A stretch of 54,380 nt of DNA from Liquorilactobacillus mali KCTC 3596 = DSM 20444 (GCF_000260415.1 NZ_BACP01000049.1:1-54380); one strand, 5' to 3'; positions 8,077-17,770 are shown, counted from the first letter of the stretch. Notes: generated from the letters alone by a model not told the origin. Program-made: numbers and translations.

Positions 8077-9074
8077 ATGGTAAATAATAATCCTCTCTTT
8101 TGGATAATTGATGAAGAATGGTCTAACTATGATATAGAAAAAGAAATAATAAAAAAATATTATCCAGACGCAAGTATTAAGTACTCAACATATGATTATA
8201 AAGCAGATTTAAAAGAATGGGGAGATGAGGTAGATATTCTGCTTGCACAAGTGTACGCAGAAATTCCTGGAGATGTAATCAGAAGGTTGAAAAGTTGTAA
8301 GGGAATTGCATTGTTTGGAGGAGGATATGATCGAGTTGACACAGAAGCTGCTGCAAAAATGGAGATACCGGTAACTAATGTTAAGAATTATTGCAAAGAA
8401 GATATTGCTGAGTATGTAATAGATGCAATGTTACATTCAAATAAAGCACTCAATTCTTTCAACGATGTTATTAAAGAAAATTTATGGGGACTTAAAGCTA
8501 TTAATAAATTACAGAATAGATTAAACGAGCAGAAACTTTTTGTAATTGGTTTTGGAAGAATTGGACAGTTCGTAGCAAAAGCAGCACGAAGATCAGGAAT
8601 GGAAGTATATGCCTATGATCCTAGGTATAAAAGTGGTGAAGAAAAAGATAACGTGAAAATTGTAGGACTTGAAAAAGGCTTAGCGATTGCTGATTTTACA
8701 ACAATTCATTGTAATTTAAGTGAGAAGACAAAACATATGCTGGGGATGAAAGAGTTTTTGCAAATGAAGTCTACAGGAGTATTAATAAACACTGCTAGGG
8801 GAGCAATTCTGAAGGAAAATGAATTGCTGGAAGCTGTTGAAAAAAAGTAATTGGTGGGGCTATTTTAGATGTTATAGAACAAGAACCTCCTAAAAAAGAG
8901 TATTATGAAAAATTCAAGAATAGTAATGTAATAGTTACACCACATATATCATACTTATCAGTACAATCAATTAATGAATTAAAAAATAGGTCGACTGAAA
9001 ATGGAATATCTATGTTGAAAGGAAAGTTAACTGACGATGTTGTCAATGTGAATGATAAGGGGGAATTTATATGA
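8077..9074 (+). pseudogene. D-2-hydroxyacid dehydrogenase (NAD), frame interrupted at 8841-8850
   Basis: D-isomer-specific 2-hydroxyacid dehydrogenase fold: an N-terminal substrate domain, then the NAD-binding loop GFGRIGQFVAKAARRSGM (about residues 163-180), the active-site Arg segment NTARGAIL (about 237-244) and, after the break, AILDVIEQEPP and the catalytic-His segment TPHISYLS. The first frame stops at TAA 8848-8850, straight after A AAA AAG (8841-8847), and the family sequence continues in the -1 frame to a TGA at 9072-9074. Repaired it is 332 aa, the normal size. Its stop overlaps the ATG of the next gene (ATGA). The real substrate is unknown; it would interconvert a 2-keto and a D-2-hydroxy acid. 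Confidence 0.8.
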
Positions 9075-10087
9075 TAAATTTTAAAGCTACATTTGAAAAC
9101 AAGAGAAATCTAGTCAAAATATTACTTGTAACGCTGTTAATCTTGATATTTGTTAATTCCAAAGTATCTGCTAGTAGCAATAATACGGTGAAAATTGCAC
9201 ATTCCTCATGGATAGGATTTTATCCGTTAGATTTGGCAGAGGAAAAAGGATTTTTTGAAGATTATGGAGTTAAAGTTCAAATCAAAGATATTGAAAGTAA
9301 ATCAGATAGTAAGAGTGCGTTAGCTGCTGGAAAGATTCAAGGAATTGCAACTTCTTTGGATACAAATGTTTTGAGTTCAGCAAGCGGATTAAAAATTCAG
9401 AATGTTTTGGCTTTAGACACTTCAACTGGTGCTGATGGATTAGTTGGAAACAAGAACATAAAAAATTTTAAAGAGTTGAAAGGTAAGACAGTAGCTTTAG
9501 ATACAACTGGTGGAGCAAGCTATTTCTGGTTTAATTACATGTTACAGAAAAACAATATGAAGTTGTCGGATATTAAGGTCGAATCTATGGATTCAGGTGC
9601 TGCAGGTAGTGCTTTTGTAGCCGGCAAAGTAGATGCTGCGATGACATGGCAACCATGGTTAAGTAAGGCAAAAGCAACAAAAAATGGACATGTTGTGATG
9701 TCAAGCAAAAGTTCACCTGGGATAATTGTGGATACTTTAGGGCTAAGTACAAGTTTTATAAAAAAGCATCCTACACAAGTTAAGGGCATCATAAAGGGTT
9801 GGTATAAAGCATTAGCATATATGAAGTCAAATCCTAAAGATGCATATAAAATTATGAGTAAAAAAGCAGGAATTACTGCTTCTAAGTTGAAGTCAGAAAT
9901 GACCACACAGATAAAATTATATGATAAGAAAGAAAATAAAAAATACTTTGGAACAAAGAAAAATAAGGGAAATATTTACAAAATATCCAAAGTTGCTTCA
10001 AATCTTTGGTACACATCTAAAATTTCTGATAAAAAGGCTGATGTTAATCAGGTTACTAATCCTAAATTTGTAAATGAAATAAAATAG
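9071..10087 (+). CDS. ABC transporter substrate-binding protein, NitT/TauT (SsuA/THI5-like) type
   Basis: A 338-aa secreted binding protein. A basic N-terminus and hydrophobic stretch (residues 13-30) end in VSASS, so a Sec signal is likely. There is no lipobox cysteine, which is unusual for a Gram-positive binding protein. The mature part follows the SsuA/NMT1 pattern: IAHSSWIGFYPLDLAEEKGFF, ALAAGKIQGIATSLD, LKGKTVALDTTGGASYFWFN and AGKVDAAMTWQPWL. Its ATG overlaps the stop of the upstream dehydrogenase gene. In this operon, urocanate or a related imidazole compound is the likely ligand, but this is inferred only from context; other members bind sulfonates, nitrate or pyrimidines. Confidence 0.88.
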   Translation: MINFKATFENKRNLVKILLVTLLILIFVNSKVSASSNNTVKIAHSSWIGFYPLDLAEEKGFFEDYGVKVQIKDIESKSDSKSALAAGKIQGIATSLDTNVLSSASGLKIQNVLALDTSTGADGLVGNKNIKNFKELKGKTVALDTTGGASYFWFNYMLQKNNMKLSDIKVESMDSGAAGSAFVAGKVDAAMTWQPWLSKAKATKNGHVVMSSKSSPGIIVDTLGLSTSFIKKHPTQVKGIIKGWYKALAYMKSNPKDAYKIMSKKAGITASKLKSEMTTQIKLYDKKENKKYFGTKKNKGNIYKISKVASNLWYTSKISDKKADVNQVTNPKFVNEIK

Positions 10088-10116
10088 TTTTTTCAAAAGA
10101 GAAAGTGGTGAATTGA

Positions 10117-10950
10117 TTGAAACAGCCAAACTTAGAAAAGAATGAAACAAAAGTGAAGAAAAAATCTTCATTTGTAAATTTAATGACGCCTCAAAGAAAG
10201 ATATCGAAAAAGGTTTCTATACTTTTAGGAATATTTTCATTTGTTATTATTTTAGTTGTTTGGAGCTTTATTACGTACGAAAAAATAGTGGGATCAATGT
10301 TCGTGCCGACTCCTGGTGAGACATTTAAGGCAATGCAAACAATGTTTGCAGCTGGTTTTTGGAGTGATATTTGGATAACAGTTTATCGCGTTATGTTAGG
10401 ATTTATTATCGCTTTGATAGTAGCAATTCCTTTGGGAATTCTGGTAGGGGCATATAGCCCCTTTGCTGCTTTATTAGAACCAGTTTTCTCGTTTGTAAGA
10501 TATATGCCAGCATCAGCTTTTATACCACTTTTTATATTTTGGATTGGAATTGGAGAATCAGAAAAAGTAGCAGTTATTATTTTAGGAAGTCTACCTCAGC
10601 TTGTATTAATGATTGCTAATAATATTAGGGATGTAGAAAAATCATTAATAGAGGTTTCTTATACATTAGGAACTAATACATTTGACGTTTTATGGAAAAT
10701 AATTTTGCCAAAGAGTCTACCAAACATAATGGATACGATTAGAATTGTATTAGGTTGGGCATGGACATATGTTATTGTAGCTGAAATTGTGGGTGCTTCA
10801 TCCGGAATTGGATTTAGCATTTTACAAGCGCAAAGAACATTCCAGATAGATAGTATTTTTGTCGGAATTTTAACCTTAGGAATTATCGGGCTTATTGTTG
10901 ATACTGGGTTGACAATTATTAATAAAAAACTATTTTCGTGGAACTTTTAG
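10117..10950 (+). CDS. ABC transporter permease, NitT/TauT (SsuC-like) type
   Basis: A 277-aa inner membrane subunit with about six hydrophobic segments. The N-terminal pattern VPTPGETFKAMQTMF (about 66-80) is the SsuC/TauC signature. The EAA loop that contacts the ATPase is seen as EVSYTLGTNTFDVLWKIILP (about 180-199). The start is TTG at 10117 with AAAGTGGTGA upstream. It lies between the binding-protein and ATPase genes and is part of the same importer. Confidence 0.9.
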   Translation: MKQPNLEKNETKVKKKSSFVNLMTPQRKISKKVSILLGIFSFVIILVVWSFITYEKIVGSMFVPTPGETFKAMQTMFAAGFWSDIWITVYRVMLGFIIALIVAIPLGILVGAYSPFAALLEPVFSFVRYMPASAFIPLFIFWIGIGESEKVAVIILGSLPQLVLMIANNIRDVEKSLIEVSYTLGTNTFDVLWKIILPKSLPNIMDTIRIVLGWAWTYVIVAEIVGASSGIGFSILQAQRTFQIDSIFVGILTLGIIGLIVDTGLTIINKKLFSWNF

Positions 10951-10962
10951 GAGGTTACTTCA

Positions 10963-11736
10963 ATGGTAGAAAGTATTGTAGTAAAAAATGTTTCTAAGTC
11001 TTTCAAAACAAAGTCGGGAAATGTTCAAGCATTAAGTGATATCAATTTGGGAATACGAGATAAGGAATTTGTTTCGATTCTTGGGACTTCTGGATGTGGG
11101 AAGTCAACATTATTAAGAATAATTGGTGGGTTAGAGACAGCTTCTGAGGGGGAAGTACTGTGTCATGATTCAATTGTAGATGGTCCAGGAATAGATAGGG
11201 GTATGGTTTTCCAACAATATAGCCTTTTTCCATGGATGAGTGTTCAAAAAAATATTGAATTTGGTTTAAAGCAAAAAAAAGTTGAGAGAAAGAAACGCGA
11301 AATGATAGCAAAAGAATATATTAAATTAGTTGGATTAAAGGGATTTGAAGATTTATTTCCCAAAAATCTTTCTGGAGGAATGAAGCAACGAGTTGCGTTA
11401 GCAAGAGGCCTTGCCAATAATCCAGAGGTTCTTTTGTTAGATGAACCATTTGGTGCACTTGATATGCAGACTAGAGAAGTCATGCAGGAACTGTTATTAG
11501 GTATATGGCAGAGTTCACCAAAAACAATATTGATGGTAACACATGATATAGAAGAAGCGATATTGCTTTCTAATAGAGTAATTATTATGAGTTCTCATCC
11601 TGGAGAGATTAAAGAAATCTTGGATATTAATTTGGGTAATAAAAGGACATTTGAGACTAGATTAACTGAAGAATTCCTTGAATATAAAAGAATTGCTAGT
11701 GATGTGATTCGTGTTGAGACATCCAAGATTTTATAG
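10963..11736 (+). CDS. ABC transporter ATPase, NitT/TauT (SsuB-like) type
   Basis: A 257-aa nucleotide-binding subunit with all motifs intact: Walker [11 protein letters not shown] (about 43-52), Q-loop FQQYSLFPW, signature [16 protein letters not shown] (about 138-153), Walker [13 protein letters not shown] and the H-loop MVTHDIEEA. It completes the importer encoded by the two genes upstream. AGGAGG lies just before the ATG. The run of eight A at 11273-11280 keeps its frame here, which is a useful control for the frame breaks elsewhere in this operon. Confidence 0.93.
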   Translation: MVESIVVKNVSKSFKTKSGNVQALSDINLGIRDKEFVSILGTSGCGKSTLLRIIGGLETASEGEVLCHDSIVDGPGIDRGMVFQQYSLFPWMSVQKNIEFGLKQKKVERKKREMIAKEYIKLVGLKGFEDLFPKNLSGGMKQRVALARGLANNPEVLLLDEPFGALDMQTREVMQELLLGIWQSSPKTILMVTHDIEEAILLSNRVIIMSSHPGEIKEILDINLGNKRTFETRLTEEFLEYKRIASDVIRVETSKIL

Positions 11737-11774
11737 TTTCAATTAAGAGTTTCCTTATTGGGAAGGTTGGTAAT

Positions 11775-13055
11775 GTGAATAATATTGAAGGAATTAAATT
11801 AAAAATAAATAAAGAAAGAATTCAACGAAATATTCTTGAATTAGGAGACATAGGTTTAAGTAACAAAGGAGGTGTTAATCGTTCTCTCGCAAGTCAGGCT
11901 GATATTGACTCTCGTGAATGGATTAAGAAATATTGGCAAAAAAATGTCGTTAAGAAAATTACAACAGATGTAGGTGCAAACTTATGGGGTGATTATCCCT
12001 ATAGTAGTGGGAAGAAACTGGCTCCTATAATTGTCGGATCGCACAATGATAGTGTTCCTGAGGGCGGAAAATATGATGGTGCGCTTGGTGTCCTTCTAGC
12101 AACAGAAGTGACGCAAACCCTGGTCGAGAACAAGATAAATTTAAGACATCCACTCAAAGTTATTTCACTAACAGGCGAAGAACCAAATCCGTATCAGATT
12201 TCCACGCTTGGAAGCAAGATAATATCAGGAGTAGTTGGTCAGGATTATCTTAAAAGATTCAATCATATTGAAACACACGAAGCTCTTTCAGAAGCAATTG
12301 ACAGATTAGGTGGAGATTTTAAGCATATTGATGAAAATACACTCGCACCCAATAGTTTTGCAGCTTTTTTAGAATGTCATATTGAGCAAGGTAGAAGATT
12401 ATTCGAGAGAAATGAGCCTGTTGCTGTGGTTTCAAAGATTACAGGCATCTACCGTGAATTAATTGAACTAAAAGGAGAAGCCAACCATGCTGGGACGACC
12501 GACCTTAAACATCGCAAAGATGCATTACTTGCAATGAGCTGGATTAATCTAGAATTGAGAAAGTTTCTAAGTGAATTTGAACCGTGTGATCCTGTCGTTG
12601 GAACTATTGGATTTGCAGAAGTCAAACCAAATGCGGCTAATATAATTCCTGGTGAAGTAAGATTCAATATAGATGTTCGTTCGGGTAATTGGGAAAAGGT
12701 TCAGCAAACTATTAAGTTCTTGGATCAGTGTTTTATGAAGCTGGAAGAAAAAGGCTTAATGCTAAATAGAGAGAAGATTCTTAATCAAAAGCCAGCTAAT
12801 TTGAATGATAAAATAATCGATGCTTTATCCGAAACAGTTGAGCAGAATTTTGGATATCAACCGCAGAAAATGACGAGTATGGCGGGACATGATGCAGCTA
12901 ATCTGGCTAAAATCGGACGTTCAGGCATGCTCTTCGTAAAAAGTATTGATGGAAAAAGTCATTGTAAGGAAGAATATTCAAGGATTGAAGATATTGAGAC
13001 AGCAGGGAATGTCTTACTCAATGCAATTCTTAAGTTAGATGAGGAGCTGGACTAA
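11775..13055 (+). CDS. M20 amidase of the N-carbamoyl-amino acid hydrolase / allantoate amidohydrolase type
   Basis: A 426-aa dimetal hydrolase of the hydantoinase/carbamoylase family. Metal-binding motifs are visible: GSHNDSVPEGGKYDGALGVL (about 90-109), the catalytic EEP pair near 137, ECHIEQGRRL (about 200-209), and C-terminal MAGHDAANL and SHCKEEYS. The usual EEGSRF segment is replaced by EEPNPYQIST, so substrate preference may differ from known carbamoylases. It starts at GTG and abuts the amidohydrolase downstream (TAATG overlap). In this operon it could remove the formyl or formimino group from glutamate, replacing HutG; that is inference. Confidence 0.8.
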   Translation: MNNIEGIKLKINKERIQRNILELGDIGLSNKGGVNRSLASQADIDSREWIKKYWQKNVVKKITTDVGANLWGDYPYSSGKKLAPIIVGSHNDSVPEGGKYDGALGVLLATEVTQTLVENKINLRHPLKVISLTGEEPNPYQISTLGSKIISGVVGQDYLKRFNHIETHEALSEAIDRLGGDFKHIDENTLAPNSFAAFLECHIEQGRRLFERNEPVAVVSKITGIYRELIELKGEANHAGTTDLKHRKDALLAMSWINLELRKFLSEFEPCDPVVGTIGFAEVKPNAANIIPGEVRFNIDVRSGNWEKVQQTIKFLDQCFMKLEEKGLMLNREKILNQKPANLNDKIIDALSETVEQNFGYQPQKMTSMAGHDAANLAKIGRSGMLFVKSIDGKSHCKEEYSRIEDIETAGNVLLNAILKLDEELD

Positions 13056-14389
13056 TGAATAAAATACTACTTCCTAAGTATATATATTTTAAAGATAATT
13101 TTAAAGTGGATTACGGAATTGCCATTGAGGGCAATCGGATTGTCAAAGTTGCTCCTGCTAATGAAGTGATTTCAGAGTTTCCAGATTTTATCCAAAAAGA
13201 ATATCATGACACGGTTTTTGTACCAGGAACAGTGAATACACATAATCATTCTTTTCAAAGCTTATTGCGAGGAATCGCAATTGATCAACCCTTTTTAAAA
13301 TGGCGTGATAACTCGTTATATAAGTACTCACCAGAAATGAGACTAGAAGATATTTATAACGGTGCATTATTTGCTTATGCTGAAATGATGAAGTGTGGTG
13401 TCACCTCAGTCTGTGATTTCTTTTATTTACATAATTATGGAACTGAGTCGGACGAAGCGGTCATTCAGGCGGCTAAAGACATTGGTATTCGGCTAGTTTT
13501 AGCACGTACCATGTACGATTGGGATGGAGCACCTGCGGGTTATCTTGAAACTATCGATGAGGCCGTTAATAATACAAGGCAATTGGCACTGAAATACGAA
13601 AATGATTCAATGGTTACTGTTATTCCTGCCCCACACAGCCTTCATGGTGCGAGTCCTAAGATGATTCAAGCAGGTCATAAGCTTGCACTTGAAATGGGAA
13701 CTAAATTCCATATGCATGTTGCTGAAGAAACCTTTGAAGTTGACGCAATGCTTAAAGAACACAATAAAAGAACTGTTGAGTACTTGGATGAGTTAGGAGT
13801 TGTGGATTCTAGCCTAGTAATTACTCATGGAGTATGGCTTGAGGAAAATGAAGTAAAGTTATTGGGAGATAATCACGCAGCACTCAATTACTGTCCATCC
13901 AGTAACATGTTCTTAGCTGATGGAATAACTAATATCCCTAGGATGGTTAATAATAATATCAATATTTCATTAGGGAGTGATGGAGCATGTGGCAATAACC
14001 GGATTAGTGTTTTTGAAGAAATGCGAATGACAGCTTTGCTGCAAAAGGCGGTTACAAGAGATGCGCTTTGTGTTAAATGTAAGCAAGCATTTGATATGGG
14101 AACAAAAAACGGTGGTAAGCAACTTGATCTGAATGTGGGGGAAATAAGAGCGGGCCAACTTGCTGACTTGGTAGGAATTGACTTGAATAACTTCTCAATG
14201 AATCCATTGAGCACCAACTTAGAACAGATGTTGCCAAATATTGTCTATTCACTGCAACCTGATGCAATCTCGACTGTAATTATTGACGGAGAAGCGACTG
14301 TTGAAGACGGAGAATTGGTTAAAGTATCTGAAGCTGCAGTCTTGAGTAAGGTCAATGATACTATGAAATATTTTGAAACGATAAATTAA
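13055..14389 (+). CDS. hutF: amidohydrolase, probable N-formimino-L-glutamate deiminase (HutF-like)
   Basis: A 444-aa TIM-barrel amidohydrolase of the cytosine deaminase/HutF group. The metal-binding NTHNHSFQ (about 64-71), HMHVAEE (about 222-228), an ITHGVW His and the SLGSDGACGNN aspartate are all present. HutF turns N-formimino-glutamate into N-formyl-glutamate plus ammonia. The position directly before urocanate hydratase and imidazolonepropionase argues for this role. Sequence differences from proteobacterial HutF are large (RGIAIDQPFLKWRD follows the His motif), so the annotation is probable, not certain; a related deaminase is the alternative. Confidence 0.65.
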   Translation: MNKILLPKYIYFKDNFKVDYGIAIEGNRIVKVAPANEVISEFPDFIQKEYHDTVFVPGTVNTHNHSFQSLLRGIAIDQPFLKWRDNSLYKYSPEMRLEDIYNGALFAYAEMMKCGVTSVCDFFYLHNYGTESDEAVIQAAKDIGIRLVLARTMYDWDGAPAGYLETIDEAVNNTRQLALKYENDSMVTVIPAPHSLHGASPKMIQAGHKLALEMGTKFHMHVAEETFEVDAMLKEHNKRTVEYLDELGVVDSSLVITHGVWLEENEVKLLGDNHAALNYCPSSNMFLADGITNIPRMVNNNINISLGSDGACGNNRISVFEEMRMTALLQKAVTRDALCVKCKQAFDMGTKNGGKQLDLNVGEIRAGQLADLVGIDLNNFSMNPLSTNLEQMLPNIVYSLQPDAISTVIIDGEATVEDGELVKVSEAAVLSKVNDTMKYFETIN

Positions 14390-14410
14390 TATGAAAGGCG
14401 GCAGACTAAA

Positions 14411-16495
14411 ATGTCAGATCTCAAAGAGCAGGATAAGAAAATGATGGATACATTAGGTAAAATAATGGAAGCTGGGGAACCAACACTGATTGAATTGACA
14501 TTAATTGAAAATGATCAACTTCCAGAATATCCAGAATTTGTTGAAGGAATCAGAAGAGCACCTTCACGTGGGTTTAGACTAACTGAGGCACAGACCAAAA
14601 TAGCCTTGAGGAATGCTTTAAGATATATTCCAGGCAAGTTTCATGAAAAATTAATTCCAGAGTTTTTGAACGAATTATATACAAAAGGCCGAATTTATGG
14701 TTATAGATTTAGACCAGCAGGCCGGATTTATGGGCATTCAATTAACGATTACAAGGGTAACTGTGTTGAAGGTAAGGCTTTTCAAGTCATGATTGAGAAT
14801 AATCTTGACTTTGAGGTCGGGCTTTATCCGTATGAACTTGTTACTTATGGTGAAACTGGTAGTGTGTGTCAGAATTGGATGCAATATCGACTTATCAAGA
14901 AATATCTAGAAAGATTAACGAGTAAGCAAACCTTGGTGATTGAGTCAGGACATCCAGTCGGGTTATTTCCATCAGATGAATCTGCACCCAGAGTTATTAT
15001 TACTAATGCTTTGATGGTGGGTGAATTCGATAATCAAAATGATTGGGAAATTGCTGAAGAAATGGGTGTTGCGAACTACGGGCAAATGACTGCCGGTGGA
15101 TGGATGTATATTGGTCCGCAAGGTATTGTCCATGGTACATATAATACACTATTGAATGCGGGACGCCAAAAGTTAGGGATTCCATTAGACGAAGATTTAG
15201 CGGGAAAATTATTTATTAGTTCAGGTCTAGGAGGTATGAGCGGAGCACAACCCAAGGCTGCAAAAATAGCTGGGGCGGTCTCAATTATTGCAGAGGTTGA
15301 TCCTTCGAGAATTAAAACGAGACATGACCAGGGATGGGTTGATCTTTCCCTTTCAGATTTGCACGAAGTGTTTACAAGAGCCAAAAAAGCACAAATAGAT
15401 AAAGAAGCACTATCGATCGCATATGAAGGGAATGTAGTAGATCTTTTAGATTATGCTGTTACGAATAACATTAAGGTTGATTTGTTATCAGATCAGACGT
15501 CATGCCATGCGGCTTATGAGGGTGGATACTGTCCACAAGGTATTAGCTTTGATGAAAGGACTAGGTTACTTGGAGAAAATCGCGCTAAGTTCAATGAATT
15601 AGTTGACAAAACGTTGAAGAAGCACTTTAAATTAATAAAAAAATTGGATAAAAAGGGGACTTATTTCTTTGATTATGGTAATTCATTCTTGAAAGCAGTT
15701 TATGATGCAGGGGTGAAAGAAGTTTCAAAAAATGGTGTTGATGACAAGGATGGTTTTATCTTTCCATCATATGTTGAGGATATCATGGGACCTAATTTAT
15801 TTGATTATGGATATGGCCCTTTCAGATGGGTATGTCTATCGGGCAGAAAGGAAGATTTGAAAAAAACCGACGAAGCTGCAATGGAATCAATTGACAAAAA
15901 TCGGCGTTATCAAGATATGGACAACTACAATTGGATTAGAGATGCAGAAAAAAATGAACTTGTTGTCGGAACACAAGCACGGATTTTGTATCAAGATGCA
16001 CTTGGTAGAATCCAAATCGCTCTTAAGTTCAATGAGCTTGTTCGCGAAGGTAAGGTAGGCCCTGTGATGATAGGACGTGATCATCATGATGTTAGTGGGA
16101 CAGATTCTCCGTTTAGAGAAACTTCAAATATCCATGACGGAAGTAATGTTATGGCAGATATGGCAGTTCAGTGTTTTGCAGGAAACGCAGCTCGTGGCAT
16201 GAGCCTGGTAGCTTTGCACAATGGTGGCGGCGTTGGTGTAGGTCGTGCCATTAATGGTGGATTTGGACTTGTTTTAGATGGAAGTATGCGGGTTGATGAG
16301 ATTATTAAGAAAGCAATTTTGTGGGACGTAATGGGTGGCGTTGCTAGAAGAAATTGGGCAAGAAATGAGCATGCAATGACAACGACAGCGGAATTTAATC
16401 AGAAATATCAGGATGCGGCACATATAACAGAACCATATTTAGTTGATGATCAGTTAATTAATGCGGCTGTTAATCAAAACTTTCCAAAGGAGTAA
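14411..16495 (+). CDS. hutU: urocanate hydratase (urocanase), long form
   Basis: Converts urocanate to 4-imidazolone-5-propionate using bound NAD. Hallmark sequences are clear: TAGGWMYIGPQGIVHGT (about 227-243), SGLGGMSGAQPKAAK (about 272-286), VDPSRIKTRHDQGWVD, DQTSCHAAYEGG (around the active-site region near 361), GRDHHDVSGTDSPFRETS and HNGGGVGVGRAINGGFG (about 602-618). At 694 aa it is much longer than the roughly 555-aa enzyme of Pseudomonas or Bacillus and closer to the animal-type enzyme. An RBS AAAGGCGG precedes the ATG. It is the central gene of the operon. Confidence 0.95.
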   Translation: MSDLKEQDKKMMDTLGKIMEAGEPTLIELTLIENDQLPEYPEFVEGIRRAPSRGFRLTEAQTKIALRNALRYIPGKFHEKLIPEFLNELYTKGRIYGYRFRPAGRIYGHSINDYKGNCVEGKAFQVMIENNLDFEVGLYPYELVTYGETGSVCQNWMQYRLIKKYLERLTSKQTLVIESGHPVGLFPSDESAPRVIITNALMVGEFDNQNDWEIAEEMGVANYGQMTAGGWMYIGPQGIVHGTYNTLLNAGRQKLGIPLDEDLAGKLFISSGLGGMSGAQPKAAKIAGAVSIIAEVDPSRIKTRHDQGWVDLSLSDLHEVFTRAKKAQIDKEALSIAYEGNVVDLLDYAVTNNIKVDLLSDQTSCHAAYEGGYCPQGISFDERTRLLGENRAKFNELVDKTLKKHFKLIKKLDKKGTYFFDYGNSFLKAVYDAGVKEVSKNGVDDKDGFIFPSYVEDIMGPNLFDYGYGPFRWVCLSGRKEDLKKTDEAAMESIDKNRRYQDMDNYNWIRDAEKNELVVGTQARILYQDALGRIQIALKFNELVREGKVGPVMIGRDHHDVSGTDSPFRETSNIHDGSNVMADMAVQCFAGNAARGMSLVALHNGGGVGVGRAINGGFGLVLDGSMRVDEIIKKAILWDVMGGVARRNWARNEHAMTTTAEFNQKYQDAAHITEPYLVDDQLINAAVNQNFPKE

Positions 16496-16501
16496 TATAC
16501 A

Positions 16502-17770
16502 ATGACGAGCTTATTAATTGTACACATTGATCAAATAGCCACACCAACGGGAAAAAGTCAGCGACATGGTGTGGAAATGAATGAGATAAGTCTTGTTCAA
16601 GATGGAGCTATCTATGTGGTTGATGATCTAATCATAAGCGTTGGAAAAACTTCAGAGATATTAGCTGATCTTAGAAAGAAAAATATTACTGCTTTTGACG
16701 AAGTAATTGATGCAACCGGGCAAGCAGTTGTTCCTGGATTTGTTGATTCACATACCCACTTTTTATTTGCGGGATACCGCGTTGAAGAATTCTACGAGAG
16801 AGTGTCCGGTTCTTCATACATGGAGATTATGGAAAATGGTGGTGGAATTCAAGCAACTGTCGAGGCAACCAGGGAAGCCGGGTTCGAAGAGTTAAAAAAA
16901 CTAGGTTGGCGAAGATTAAATGAAATGATTATACAAGGTGTGACAACTGTTGAAGGTAAGAGCGGTTATGGGTTAGATAAGGAGACTGAAATCAGGCAGC
17001 TTCGTGTCTTGCAAGAACTAGCAGTCTCACAGCCAGTGGACCTCGCAATCACTTATCTTGGAGCACACGCAGTGCCACTCGAATTCAAGAATGATAGTGA
17101 AGGTTATTTAAACTATATGATTGATGAAATTTTACCGCAGATTAAAGCAGAGAAACTAGCTGAATTTGTTGATGTCTTCTGTGATGAAGGGGTATTCGAC
17201 TATCAACAATCACAAAAATTGTTGGAAGCAGCCAAAGAACTCGGTTTTAAAGTCAAAATGCATGCAGATGAGATTGCTAATTTAAATGGAGCAGAGTTGG
17301 CCGCAAGTATTGAGGCAACCTCGGCTGATCATTTGATTAATATCTCTTCAGAGGAGATCAAGAAGTTAAGTGAGAAACAAAAAACAGTGGCTACATTACT
17401 CCCGTGTACTGCATTTTGTCTTCAGGAAAATTTTGCGCCTGCCAGAGAGTTAATAGATAATAATTGTGCAGTTGCGCTAGCTTCGGATTATAATCCAGGA
17501 AGTTCATTCACTTGTTCAATTCCATTGATTATTGCGTTAGCAAGCTTCAAGATGAAGATGACGATGGGTGAAGTACTGACAGGTCTCACTCTTAATGGTG
17601 CAGCTGCACTAGACATTGCAGATAAAAAAGGAAGTATTGAAGTTGGTAAAGTTGCAGATTTAGTATTCTTGAAATATCCAGATTATCGCTATCTTATGTA
17701 CAATACAGGTAGTAATGTTGTAAATAGGGTAATCAAGAGCGGCAAGGTGGTTTTTGAAAATTTAGGATAG
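16502..17770 (+). CDS. hutI: imidazolonepropionase
   Basis: Hydrolyses 4-imidazolone-5-propionate to N-formimino-L-glutamate, the second step after urocanase. The 422-aa protein has the zinc-binding GFVDSHTHFLFAGYRVEEF (about 79-97), the substrate segment SYMEIMENGGGI, the TTVEGKSGYGLD loop (about 145-156), a KMHADEIA histidine and ALASDYNPGSSF near 330. Length matches the family. It follows hutU by six bases, preceded by AAAGGAGT. Confidence 0.96.
   Translation: MTSLLIVHIDQIATPTGKSQRHGVEMNEISLVQDGAIYVVDDLIISVGKTSEILADLRKKNITAFDEVIDATGQAVVPGFVDSHTHFLFAGYRVEEFYERVSGSSYMEIMENGGGIQATVEATREAGFEELKKLGWRRLNEMIIQGVTTVEGKSGYGLDKETEIRQLRVLQELAVSQPVDLAITYLGAHAVPLEFKNDSEGYLNYMIDEILPQIKAEKLAEFVDVFCDEGVFDYQQSQKLLEAAKELGFKVKMHADEIANLNGAELAASIEATSADHLINISSEEIKKLSEKQKTVATLLPCTAFCLQENFAPARELIDNNCAVALASDYNPGSSFTCSIPLIIALASFKMKMTMGEVLTGLTLNGAAALDIADKKGSIEVGKVADLVFLKYPDYRYLMYNTGSNVVNRVIKSGKVVFENLG

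Noticed and set aside
8847-8900. Stimulatory stem-loop for frameshifting after A AAA AAG
   Set aside because: GGTGGGG and ACCTCC segments do not pair well enough to claim a structure.
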